From NCBI GenBank assembly GCA_010093635.1, contig MU006787.1:160374-224373 (forward strand): 64,000 bases of DNA, written 5' to 3'. A model generated the notes under the pieces. It worked only from the letters and a program-made list of their open reading frames with translations, had not been told where the DNA came from and made no database searches. Below are positions 21,670 through 31,108 of the stretch, in pieces. Within the stretch, counting starts at the first letter, position 1. The number at the start of each line of letters is the position of its first letter. This DNA comes from Massarina eburnea CBS 473.64. Taxonomy: Eukaryota; Ascomycota; Dothideomycetes; Pleosporales; Massarinaceae. Position numbers and translations under genes: made by a program.

Positions 21670-22835
21670 ATGGCACCCCAAATCCGCCGTCTTCGCATCG
21701 CCGTCTCAGGCCTCGGCCGCATGGGCGCCCGTCATGCTAACCACTTCCTGCACCGCACACCGCGCGCCGAGCTCGTGGCAGCCTTCACGCCGGATGCCCG
21801 GGAGCAGGCATGGGCGAAGGAGAACCTCGAGCCGTGGGGCGTCAAGATCTACGACGACTTCGAAAAGATGCTTCAACACGAGGGATTGGAAGCCGTGTGT
21901 GTGGCTACCGTTACGACAGTGCATGCCGAGCATACGATGAAAGCGATCGAGGCCGGAAAACATGTTCTGTGTGAGAAGCCTTTGAGTACGGACCTGGCAG
22001 TCGTGAGTACCTCCTCCACTCTCTCCTCTTCTCCCAGCCTCAATCGACCATATATACTCACATATAATCCCAGTGTCAAAAAGTGCTCGCCACCTCCCTC
22101 GCACACCCGCACGTAAAAGTAATGTGCGGCTTCTCCCGCCGCTTCGACTCATCCTACCTAACCGCCTACGCGCAAACCCTCTCCGGGCAAATCGGCCGTC
22201 CCACAATCCTCCGCTCCCAAACCTGCGACAAACACGACCCGTCGGGCTTCTTCGTCGCCTACGCCGAGTTCAGCGGTGGCATCTTCGTAGACTGCAATAT
22301 CCACGACATCGACCTCTCGCTCTGGTTCTTCTCCGCCGGCACCGACGCGTTGCCCAAGGTAAAAAGCGTCATGGCCGTCGGCGTTACAGCTATCGAGCCC
22401 GACCTCGCCAAACACGGCGACGTCGACAACGGCATCGGCGTCGTGGAATTCCACTCCGGCCAAATCGCCTATTTTTACAGTTCGCGCATGAATGCTCCGG
22501 GTCAACACGACATGACCGAAATCATCGGCACAAAGGGCAAACTCACCGTGAACGCGAACCCCACTACCGGTTTGCTCGAATCCCATTTGCCTACGGGTAT
22601 CCATCGCGATATCCCGCAGACGTATTACGATCGCTTTGAGTTCGCCTTCGTGGAAGAGGCGAGGCAGTTCACGGATGCGGTGTTGGATGATAAGGTTGTG
22701 CCGGTGGATATGGAGAGTTCGGTTGAGGCGGTGAGGATTGGGGTTGCGTTGCAGGAGAGTTTGAGGAGTGGGAAGAAGTTGTTTTTCGATGAGGAGGGGA
22801 ATCAAGTCGAGGACGGTGCGAAGGCGAAGTTGTAG
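21670..22835 (+). CDS. Gfo/Idh/MocA oxidoreductase, IolG-like (inositol 2-dehydrogenase family)
   Basis: Two exons, 21670-22002 and 22074-22835, give 364 aa. The N-terminal Rossmann motif is VSGLGRMG. The catalytic triad known from Bacillus IolG (Lys97, Asp172, His176) is matched in spacing by Lys103 of EKP and Asp184...His188 in VDCNIHDID. This indicates an active cyclitol or sugar dehydrogenase rather than a structural relative. In an MIOX cluster it could oxidise myo-inositol to the 2-keto form, or serve a still unassigned step such as L-gulonate to 2-keto-L-gulonate. Neither can be decided from sequence. It is tandem to the zinc dehydrogenase. Confidence 0.88.
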
Positions 22836-23292
22836 AAGGCTGTATGCGTCTGTCTGTCTGTCCGTCGTGGTGGGTTAGCAGCGGAGCTCTATGTATGGCT
22901 TCTCGTGAATATAATATGGATATAGTATAGATAATAGTCAACTAGTCGGTCAGTCGGTCTATTCGATCGATGCGATATAGATAGCCGAATCAAAAGTATT
23001 TCGTGCATTAATGTCTCGAATACACTGATTATATCACCACATGTGGACAAGACTACAGTGATGGCGAATGGAAAACATAACTTTTAGTATTTTGAATCGG
23101 TATGCAGTCAGTCGAACGGGAACACTGTCACCAACCCACCTATCCATCCGCCCAACCATTCGTCATCCCGTCCGTCCTCCATCCATGAGACGCCGGATAT
23201 GCTATGCATCGCAGTCGCAAGCCATATCATCTTATCTAACAAAAGCAAAACAAAACAAAAACATTGATCACACATGCACCACTTCACCCCCG
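22836..23292. other. Intergenic between convergent 3' ends
   Basis: Lies between the IolG-like gene and leucyl-tRNA synthetase. It has short CTGTCTGTC-type and GATA-rich stretches. No gene seen. Confidence 0.4.
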
Positions 23293-26200
23293 TCACCTCA
23301 AAGCCAAACCCTCCGCATCCACATTCTCAAACGCAAAACTCGGACTCCCAGGCTCCGCCCCCTGCGCATTCAAATCGCTCCTCTTCTCACCCTCAGCGCC
23401 ATCCTCACCAATAACAACCCCCGTCTTCCCACCCTCCTCGACACTGAGAATCTCCACACTCACACACTTCTGCACCGTCTGCATCAGCCCGGGCACCATG
23501 GCCCTCAGCGTCGCCAACTCATCAAACGCCAACTTCCTCTCCAACACGCTATCCTTGGGCTCGCCGTTATCCAGTCTCCGCTTCAAGCCGTTGATGAATG
23601 GCATGGCTTTCTTGGACTCGGATTTATCGATTGTTTTGCTGATGGCTTTGATGTCGATGTTGGGGTACGAGTCCGCGAGGAGGGTGATGTATTTCTTCTG
23701 CCACTCAGGCCAGTTCTTCGCCGAGAAGATGGTGATTTTCTTGTCTTTCTTGGGGTCGAAGAGGGCGGCTTTGCCCTTGGCGAGGCGCTTAACTGCTTGG
23801 CCTTCGGCGGAGGTGATGTTGGATTGCGTGGTGCGGACGAACTCGCGGGCGACGGTCAGAGCGGCGTCGGCGCTGGGGACCTCGGGCCAGAGGGCATTCT
23901 GGATGGTATCGGGCTTGTTCAAGACTTCCTGCCAGATGTAGTCGGACCAGTGGGGCGCAACGGGTGTGAGGAGCAGGGCCTGGAGCTCAATGTAGCGCTT
24001 TGCGAGATCCTCGTGCATGCCTAGGCCGGCGGCTTTGGTGGCTTCCCGGTAAAAGTCTCGGGCGGCTGTGAAGTCGTAGTAGCCGGACTTGAGGGCGGCC
24101 TTGTACATTGTGGATTCGTAGTGGGCCTTCGTCTCGGCGACTAGAGCGTTGATCTCGTTCTCGAACATTTCGTCCCAGAGCAGTTTCGGGCTGCCTGACT
24201 TGCGTTGTATCACGTCGCTGTTCTTGTTCTTCCCGTTGTCGCGTGTCGTCTTGTAGGCGTCGCCGTCGGCTACGATGACGGCTTCCTTGACCAGCTCTTC
24301 GCACCACTTGCGCAGCTCGAACAGCTTGAGGATATTCGCATTTGCAACCGTCTCTTCAAAGTTGGCGTCTTCAATACCATCACCGGCGTCAGCGAGGGCA
24401 ATGCGGGTAGCGTCGGCACCAAACTTGGAAACGGCGCCCTGGATCGTGAGGAAGTTGCCCGTGGATTTGGACATTTTCTCGCCGTTGAGCATGAGATGGC
24501 CGTTGACTCGGAAGCTCTGTGGTCGGTTCTCTTTGTTGAACAGCGCGCAGTGGGCGTAGAGGTTAAAGGTCAGATGGTTCTGGATGAGATCCTTGCCACT
24601 TGTCCTCATGTCAAGCGGGTACCAGTAGTCGAAATGTCGTCGCAGGGTCTGCAGGGCCTCCTTCGGGATATCGGATTGTGGCAAGTCTGCACGATCGCGG
24701 CGAGCAAAGACGTAGTCCCAAACGTCGTCGGTGAATTGTTCGCTCTTGATACCGAGAGGACCGACCTCCACGCCAAACAGGTCCTTGTGGAGCAGATGGG
24801 CGAAGCTGTAGTAGGCCTGGTAGACGGTCGAGTCGCTGAGGGATTCCACCATGACAGAGTCGTCCCATGGCACCTTGGTACCGAGGCCGTATGAGCGAGC
24901 GCAAGCCCAGTTGCCGAGCCAGGCCACGACCTGTACGAAGGCTCGCTTCGCTTCGGGGTAGTAGAGCTGCATGCCTTCTATCTGGTCGAGGACTTGCTGT
25001 GCCCACGCGCCGTCGCCGCCGTTCTCTGCTGTGCCATAGTTCATGAACCATTGATCCAAAAGACCAGCAACACACTCATCGCCGGATCGAGAAATGACTT
25101 TGCCATCGGGCTCTGCGTAGGGGAATGCGAGACCGGCGTCGATGAGCTGCTTGCGTACGAGGTTCTTTGCTTCTTCGACCTTCTTGCCCTTGAAATCGCC
25201 GTAGATCATAGTGCCCTTGTAGAAGCCTTCTTTGTAGGCCTTCTCTTTCGCTTCTTCGAGTTTCTTTGCGTCTTTGGGCGACTGGATCTTGAGGTCTTCG
25301 ACAAGCTTCTTGGCGGTCAGGTCGCCGAACTGGGGTGTCGAGATGATGGGCAGGATGTCGTCAAACCTGACCCATTCCTTCTGGATCTGGTAGTATTCGG
25401 CTTTCTTCGCGAGGTCGAGAGAGGTGATGTAGTCGTCGGGAGAGTCCGAGGGTACGCATGTTACGACTGCGGTGCCCTTTGTGTCCTTGACCGTCTCCAT
25501 GGGCAGGATCCGAACGCCGTCTTTGTGGATAGAGAGAGGAGCGTCGACAAGCGTGCCAACGACGTCCTTGCCGGTGACGGTTGCGACCTGGGGGAACTCG
25601 CCCCACTTCGGGAAGGTGCCTTGGAAAGCCATGTTCCTCGCTGCGCGCACGCTGCAGACAAAGTATTCTGAGTTGATCTGGAAGATGCCGTACTCGAGGG
25701 AGGGGCCGACGAAACAAGACGTCTGACCGTACATGGTTTCGGGTCGCAGGGTGGCGGGGATGAAGTAGGTTTTGGCGTCTGTGGGGAGCTTTCCGTCGAG
25801 CTTTTTCTGTGCTGATTCAGACCACTCCTTGACCTGCATCTTCAGCGCGGTGTACTCTTGGACACCGACGCCCTCGCCGCTCTGTCGGTCGTGGTCCATG
25901 CAGGCTTGTCCGTCCTTTGGCGAGTACACTGTGTACCGCTTCGCGAATATGACCTTGCCCAGGTCCTTGAGCTTCCTCATCTGCCAGGCGACAAACGAAT
26001 CGTAGTACGGGTTTGCGTCGGTGGTCACGAACTGTCGTCGCCAGTCTATGCGGGCGCCGAAGTCGGACAGGTCGCGCTTGGCCAGCGGCGGGAAGTATTC
26101 GATCCAGTGGTACGGGTCGGCGAACTTGTGGATCTCCTCGAGAGGGATGCCCTGGGCGAGCATGATCTGGAACTGGTACTTGGTCTTGACCGTCTTTGCG

Positions 26201-26799
26201 GCCGCCTTGCCCTTCTTCGCCGAGAATTTGGTGAGATCTGTCTTCGTCTCGGCCTGGGTGGGTGCTGGTGGTACGGCGGCGTCCGACGGGGCTTCCTCGA
26301 TGATGTCGTCGGCCGGGCAGCGCTCAAAGTTCTGGCCGAAGAGCTCGACTTCGCGAATGAGTTTGTCTGCGCAGGCTTTGATGGGCATGCCGGTGACGTG
26401 GTAGCCGAGAGGGAACAGCGCGCGCTTGCCCTGCATACGTTCGAAGCCGACGGTGAACTCGACTTTGCTCGCGGTGAAGCCATGGCCGGCGTGGAGGGTA
26501 CCGTTCATGTAAGGGTAGGCGAAACATGCGAGGTATTTGGGGTGTTTTGTGTGCAGCTCTTCGGGAGAGGTCGAGTCGAACGGCAGCTCGTCCAAGGACG
26601 GCGCGTCAGGTTGGAACACGTTAGCTTCGGCCCATTTCTTCTGATATTGCTTTTCGGAAGCGACGAGCGTATCGCGCTTTTCGGTGTTTTCGATCTTCAG
26701 CGTCTTTTGGCTGGCGGCATTGGGGTCGAGGGCGGAGAGGGTGGCCGTGACCGCGTCGGAGGGGCGTTGTGCGGGTGCGGGCGCGGGTGCTTCGGCCAT
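23293..26799 (-). CDS. CDC60: Leucyl-tRNA synthetase, cytosolic
   Basis: Charges tRNA-Leu in the cytoplasm. One intronless frame of 1168 aa, within the usual length range of eukaryotic cytosolic LeuRS. The class-I HIGH signature appears as HAGH at residues 103-106 (MNGTLHAGHGF) and KMSKS at 775-779 (NGEKMSKSTGN). Between them lies the CP1 editing domain with TLRPETMYGQT near residue 350. The Ala/Pro-rich N-terminus lacks an amphipathic presequence, in keeping with cytosolic location. The promoter has three tandem TGACTCA sites, as expected for a Gcn4/CpcA-controlled aminoacyl-tRNA synthetase. Long frames on the plus strand through this gene (for example 25858-26856) are antisense shadows. Confidence 0.97.
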   Translation of the reverse strand: MAEAPAPAPAQRPSDAVTATLSALDPNAASQKTLKIENTEKRDTLVASEKQYQKKWAEANVFQPDAPSLDELPFDSTSPEELHTKHPKYLACFAYPYMNGTLHAGHGFTASKVEFTVGFERMQGKRALFPLGYHVTGMPIKACADKLIREVELFGQNFERCPADDIIEEAPSDAAVPPAPTQAETKTDLTKFSAKKGKAAAKTVKTKYQFQIMLAQGIPLEEIHKFADPYHWIEYFPPLAKRDLSDFGARIDWRRQFVTTDANPYYDSFVAWQMRKLKDLGKVIFAKRYTVYSPKDGQACMDHDRQSGEGVGVQEYTALKMQVKEWSESAQKKLDGKLPTDAKTYFIPATLRPETMYGQTSCFVGPSLEYGIFQINSEYFVCSVRAARNMAFQGTFPKWGEFPQVATVTGKDVVGTLVDAPLSIHKDGVRILPMETVKDTKGTAVVTCVPSDSPDDYITSLDLAKKAEYYQIQKEWVRFDDILPIISTPQFGDLTAKKLVEDLKIQSPKDAKKLEEAKEKAYKEGFYKGTMIYGDFKGKKVEEAKNLVRKQLIDAGLAFPYAEPDGKVISRSGDECVAGLLDQWFMNYGTAENGGDGAWAQQVLDQIEGMQLYYPEAKRAFVQVVAWLGNWACARSYGLGTKVPWDDSVMVESLSDSTVYQAYYSFAHLLHKDLFGVEVGPLGIKSEQFTDDVWDYVFARRDRADLPQSDIPKEALQTLRRHFDYWYPLDMRTSGKDLIQNHLTFNLYAHCALFNKENRPQSFRVNGHLMLNGEKMSKSTGNFLTIQGAVSKFGADATRIALADAGDGIEDANFEETVANANILKLFELRKWCEELVKEAVIVADGDAYKTTRDNGKNKNSDVIQRKSGSPKLLWDEMFENEINALVAETKAHYESTMYKAALKSGYYDFTAARDFYREATKAAGLGMHEDLAKRYIELQALLLTPVAPHWSDYIWQEVLNKPDTIQNALWPEVPSADAALTVAREFVRTTQSNITSAEGQAVKRLAKGKAALFDPKKDKKITIFSAKNWPEWQKKYITLLADSYPNIDIKAISKTIDKSESKKAMPFINGLKRRLDNGEPKDSVLERKLAFDELATLRAMVPGLMQTVQKCVSVEILSVEEGGKTGVVIGEDGAEGEKRSDLNAQGAEPGSPSFAFENVDAEGLALR

Positions 26800-26881
26800 G
26801 GTGGACGTGTGTGGAGGAAGAGAAGCTGGAGGGGCGTGGAGGAGAGTCAGTCCTGATGGTGGGGGTGATGGTGGGGGCGGA

Positions 26882-26912
26882 TGACTCAGCGGATGACTCA
26901 GCGGATGACTCA
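26882..26912. promoter_or_regulatory. Three tandem TGACTCA (Gcn4/CpcA) sites
   Basis: TGACTCA occurs at 26882-26888, 26894-26900 and 26906-26912, exactly 12 bp apart, within three copies of GGATGACTCAGC-type sequence. They lie 83-113 bp upstream of the leucyl-tRNA synthetase ATG (26799) and about 155 bp from the start of the opposite gene at 27067. TGACTCA is the consensus of Gcn4 and its filamentous-fungal counterpart CpcA/Cpc1. Confidence 0.85.
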
Positions 26913-27066
26913 GCGGTCAGAGCCGCGACACGGCCCAGTCTGTGCGTGCCCGCAGGCCTTTCTCTCTGTTGGGACGTCAGTGTACTTTTCTCTACACCTT
27001 CTTCTGGACACCTTCTGGACACGGCGAATCCCCTCAACGACACACGCGCACACACACAACCACGCC

Positions 27067-27558
27067 ATGCTGCAATTCATCCGCCGCATTCTTGGCCGCT
27101 CAAAGTCGCAACTGCCGCCCTTCGATCACACACGCAACCGGTTCACAGCGAAGAAACACTGGCCACCCAATCTGCGCATCCTCACGTACAAGCAACAGTT
27201 CCGATTCGAGCGCAAGTTCAAGCGGCGTCTGCGTCTCAAGTCCATCAAACCGCTATGGCAGAAGTGGACCAAGATTGTGCAGTGGAGCATGATCAGCTTT
27301 GTGGCCGTGTACGGCGTGCTCTTCCACGACTGGTCCAAAGATCCGATGAATCCGAGGCCGGGGGAGCAGCCGTTCAAGGGTGTGAGGGACAAGATGTGGG
27401 CAATGTACGCGGAGATGTGGTCACATACCAGCTCTCTGCCAGAGAGAAGCCCGGGGGCAACGCCGGACCGATCGTGGGAGGAACGGCAGCTTCTTGATAG
27501 GAGGGGAGCGGCGCCGGGGGGGCTGGGACGGTCGGGGGCTCCTGAACAGAACCGATGA
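27067..27558 (+). CDS. Small single-span membrane protein, unknown function
   Basis: Single exon of 163 aa from the ATG at 27067. The N-terminal 75 residues are very basic (FERKFKRRLRLKSIKPLWQK). One transmembrane segment follows (IVQWSMISFVAVYGVLF), then DWSKDPMNPRPGEQPF and an acidic/Arg-rich tail. The basic start with one membrane span would suit a mitochondrial inner-membrane or ER protein, but no family is recognised. It shares a 267-bp promoter region with leucyl-tRNA synthetase. Its last 185 nt overlap the 3' end of the minus-strand gene 27374-28871, so the C-terminal 60 residues are less certain. Confidence 0.6.
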   Translation: MLQFIRRILGRSKSQLPPFDHTRNRFTAKKHWPPNLRILTYKQQFRFERKFKRRLRLKSIKPLWQKWTKIVQWSMISFVAVYGVLFHDWSKDPMNPRPGEQPFKGVRDKMWAMYAEMWSHTSSLPERSPGATPDRSWEERQLLDRRGAAPGGLGRSGAPEQNR

Positions 27559-28871
27559 CCGGTGGGGGTCGCATCTGAGCCTGATGTGTGTTAGTACTGT
27601 ATGAATAAGGATGTTCAAGAGAATTGTAGACTTACTGGGGACGGGGGTTGTGCCCTGTAATTGCTCTAAAAAGTTATCAGTAACCCTTCCTGGCCTCACA
27701 AGCTACCATGACTCACTGGCTTTTGGTACAGTACAAGGTTGGGGCCGGTCATCCAAAACCTCTTTTCCTGGATCTCGCCCTGAAGTTTCCGGCCCTCCTT
27801 GTACTGGCACAACGTCTCCCCGCCGTTGTCCCAGAGATGGACCACCCCACCGTCGGTCCTTGTCTGCGCCCCGTGGAAGAGGTACTGCAGACACGCCGTC
27901 ACCCATGACCCGACATACTCGGGCCGGCTGTGGACGGCCTTGAGGACGTAGAGCCTCGTCCCGGTCTGATCACCGGGGGGCGCTTGCCCTGTCGCAGGCA
28001 CAGTCACACGACCGGACTCCGGGAACGCGAAGTTATGGGCTAGGGTGCCCGGCCTCTCTCTTACCCACTCCCGCACCGCACTCCTCTCCGCCGCGCTGAG
28101 GCGGTCGGAAAACGCGAAGTTGCCGCTGGTGCTTCTGTTAGCTTTGGTAGTCATAGGAGGGAGACGTGTGGGTGATACATACTCGCCACTCGGCAACTCC
28201 GGCCCCGCCGCCAGGAGCTCGACCGCCGCCTCCAGCGCGAGGAACTCATCCTCGAAGGTCTGCGCGCTGTTCTGTATTAGCTTCTACTTCTACTTCTTTC
28301 TGTGTTGTCGATAGATTCGGGCCGAATCGAATCTGTACAGGCCAAGCTACTACATAATGCAAAACCAGGTATTTCCGAACATCTACGCAAAGGTAGGCCG
28401 AGGGATCCTTGGTGGGAGATTCGAGGCCAACCGAATCTATACAGGCCAAGCTGCTACATAACGCAAAGGTTGAAGGCGTGGTAGTTTCTACAATAGTCAG
28501 TTCTATAACCTCAACGTAAACAACATTGTCAATCTTACTGCTCTTCAACCAACAAGCGTGGGATAAATGGCCCCACAAATGTCCCGCGCAAGTTCCGAAT
28601 GCTCACACCCTACTAGAGCATCCAATCCATTCATTTTATACCCTTCGCAATGGTTAGTTATAAGACAGAACAGTAAGGTCATGTAGCTTACATCCTCAAC
28701 CGAAATATCCCGTGTTGGTGTCTCGACATGCTCTACCGGTCCGCAACGTTTCGCTGAGGATGGGGTGGGTGGCTTGATGGTGAAGCTTCTCTCTGGTTTG
28801 GTTGAGTTGGGTTGGGTCGCGCGAGGACTGGGTCGATGGTGTGGTATGGTGTGGGGTGGTGTCTGCGACAT
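27374..28871 (-). CDS. Hypothetical protein, proline-rich C-terminus
   Basis: Five exons on the minus strand (28871-28692, 28271-28183, 28134-27717, 27665-27636, 27580-27374), all phase-consistent, give 307 aa. The start (MSQTPPHTIP) is Pro/Ser-rich. Exon 2 reads NSAQTFEDEFLALEAAVELL. Exon 3 holds the conserved-looking core, with GTRLYVLKAVHSRPEYVGSW and RFWMTGPNLVLYQKP. The final exons are proline-rich (QPPSP then AQMRPPPVIG). I chose the acceptor before 27665 because it alone keeps the proline-rich frame. Intron 1 is 420 nt, far longer than others here, and contains a 36-bp direct repeat; an additional exon could hide there. No family recognised. Confidence 0.5.
28328..28467. repeat. Direct repeat, 36 bp, spacing 104 bp
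   Basis: Copies at 28328-28363 and 28432-28467 begin CGAATCT and match at 33 of 36 bases. All three differences are transitions, of the C-to-T/G-to-A kind produced by repeat-induced point mutation. They lie within the long first intron of the minus-strand gene. Confidence 0.75.
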
Positions 28872-29170
28872 GAATTGCTAACGGAGCTGCTTCGGTGAGG
28901 GGACTGGAGTCTGCCTTCGAAGTCAAGCGCGTGGTCGTAGGCTGTCGCGAGTGTCATGTTCGAGAGAGACTCGAGCCATGCAGGACAACACTGCGGCCGC
29001 AGGTATGAACTCGCCATGCCGACGAGATCTGCCACGGCGCCGACGCAGTTGATGTATGCGTCACGTTCGATTGTTGGATGCGGACGTGACGTAACTGCTC
29101 TGCCACTGCACGCAATGCCGCGAGAGGGACTTCGAGAGGGACTTCGAGAGGCACTGCGAGAGCGGAGCCG

Positions 29171-29368
29171 CGTGATATGGTTCAGTGACACTCCAATGTA
29201 GAGTGTCGAGAGGTGCGGCATTGCTGTACTCCCAGCGAATGCGACGGCAGGACTGGGAGGCGGGACTGCGTGATATGGCTACACGCGGGATCCAGTAGCA
29301 CTCGAACGTAGGATTTTGAGAGTGCGGTGTTGCTGTACTCCCCGCGAATGCGACGGTCGGACTGGGCT
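29171..29368. repeat. Imperfect tandem duplication, about 100-bp unit
   Basis: Unit 1 at 29171-29259 and unit 2 at 29269-29368 both start CGTGATATGG and share a block containing TTGCTGTACTCC and GCGAATGCGACGG. Divergence in the middle is high. On the minus strand both units can encode RRIR-EYSN-like peptides but in different frames. Confidence 0.7.
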
Positions 29369-30098
29369 GGGCTTCGCATCTTCGGCTGAGATGTCTGTCC
29401 AGGCCAGGCCAGGCCATGCCAATGTCGAGATGCCGGCTTGTCCGCAGGGACTTGCGACTCGTGGATGCTACCTCTCACTCTATCAATGTATCCGACCGAA
29501 AGACGTCGTCCAGCGTAGGCGCTGTCCACGAGAGGGATTCGAGGGTGAACTGGTGATCTGATAGTGCGAGCTTCACAGCGAAAAGGATCTGGGACAAACA
29601 TACCTTTGAAGCCGCGCCGACGAGCTCTCTCAAGACCGCTCGATTCATTTCTTCTTCTCCACTCCAATCTGGAATCTCTTCCTCATTCAACGCGGGCAGG
29701 CCGAACGCGCGGATTGGCCACCCTCACGCTCGGCCATGGGGACTCACTCGCATAGAAGAGCGACGAAAACAACAAAACAAAAACAAAAAATGCGATAAAA
29801 GGGGAAGGGTTTATACATACTTCTGCGTCATTGTCTTGTCGTCCTTGTCGTCCTTGTCTTCGTCTTCGCCTTCGTCTTCGTCTTCGTCGAAACACTGCCG
29901 ACGAGAAAAAGGCTTTGAGGGTAAAGAGCAGAAAGTGAAAGGAAACTTCCGCCTATTTTTACCTCGAGCCGTTTGCTGCTGCTGCGGTGACGTCTTGATC
30001 GTAATCTAGATAAAGGCAGGAGCGCGGCCAAATACTCACTTTCACTCCCATGGCAACGGACGAACAGAGCGGCGGTGACGGTGCGGGGAAACACAGTT

Positions 30099-30550
30099 TT
30101 GATAGATTTTGGGGAGCTCTTCCAACTTGTATATAGCGATGTTGCCTTGACGCGTCAAGGTGAATAATGAAGCCATTTTGTGCCTTCGGACTAGCTTTGT
30201 ATAGAGCCCTTGGTGGGAATATTGGGTAGATTCACCTCGACGTCATCCTAATCGTGTCTAAAAATGTGGAAATTGCAGTACTAACGGGCTTTGGAAAGGC
30301 CATTCAAGGTTCATACGGTGCCTTTTACCTTGCGAGAGAAGGTAGTTATAAAGTCTATGCTAAGTGTTAGAAATGGCTTTGTGCACTTGATTCGCTAGAG
30401 CCTAATGTAATCCCGAGTCTCTACAATCGTAGTTGAAATAGGTACGGAAATGGGCGCTGAGGTACTTTTGTAAAGCTCCTCTAAAGTGTATACAGCGTTG
30501 TTAACACTGCGTGAAATACCAGCTACCGAAGCTATTCTGGGTCCTAGGAA
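30099..30550. repeat. Two degenerate copies of an AT-rich element
   Basis: Sequence around 30110-30170 and around 30465-30520 is alignable: each has AGCTC-TC followed by TGTATA-AGCG-TGTT. The copies are diverged, mostly by transitions. They may be remnants of a RIP-mutated element; no terminal inverted repeats or transposase were found. Confidence 0.4.
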
Positions 30551-30871
30551 CAACGTTAAACGGGGGACTTGGTGGCGATAACTAGTACATGCAGTATCAT
30601 ACGAAGACGCTGAGTATGCGATTAGACAGACGTCGATTCAAGACAGAATCTACATCAAAATCCGATCTCCTATGTAGCAAACCTCGCCCGTGAAACATCT
30701 TCTTCCCAACGCCTTCCCATCGCATTCTCAACCCCCCATTCACCCCAGGTATTCGAGAAACCTTCCATCTACCCGATCCTGTACCGCTCACTTCACCTCA
30801 CCCAGCCAGACAAGTCCGTCACTCCACTCCTCTTTCCAGCGCAAATCCAACAATCTATCGAGAACACCGAC

Positions 30872-31108
30872 ATGGATGCGTAAACAGTCACCTAGCCAAA
30901 TTGAGCAATGCCTATGATGAATAGTACCTCGGCACCAGATGTGAAGCCAGTCGAGCCGATCAATATAGAGGGGTTCGTACAAGTGCTTGAAAGCGCAAGC
31001 GCACAAAATCAATATCTCAGTAAAGGCAGAAGAAAGAGAAGCAGAGAGAAGCTGTGTACAGTAAGTAGAGCCCGCGGAGAGCAAAGTGAAGGGTGGGAGG
31101 GACAGTAG
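30872..31108 (+). CDS. Candidate small protein, unknown
   Basis: Two putative exons, 30872-30879 and 30925-31108, with a 45-nt GTAAAC...TAG intron, would give 63 aa (MDA then TSAPDVKPVEPINIEGF). The product has a short helix-like segment (FVQVLESASAQNQYL) and a basic stretch (KGRRKRSREK). A GTAAGT follows the basic stretch, so a further exon may exist. Composition looks more coding-like than its surroundings, which are repeat-rich. It may equally be a decayed gene; I do not recognise it. Confidence 0.3.

Larger units (their letters stand above)
28872..30871. other. Gene-poor stretch with degenerate repeats
   Basis: About 2 kb with no confident gene. The minus strand has a short frame near 29690-29600 (MNRAVLRELVGAASK followed by a GTATGT donor) that could be a lost or partial first exon. 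A tandem duplication occupies 29171-29368. A (GTCTTC)-like microsatellite lies near 29838-29890. AT-rich related blocks occur around 30100-30550. The region looks like decayed repetitive DNA. Confidence 0.45.

Noticed and set aside
23068..24024. 318-residue plus-strand frame at the LeuRS 3' end
   Set aside because: Mostly antisense to LeuRS; the rest is Pro/Ser/His-rich intergenic translation.
25858..26856. 332-residue plus-strand frame through the LeuRS gene
   Set aside because: Antisense shadow of a strongly coding minus-strand gene; Val/Gly/Arg-rich with no motif.
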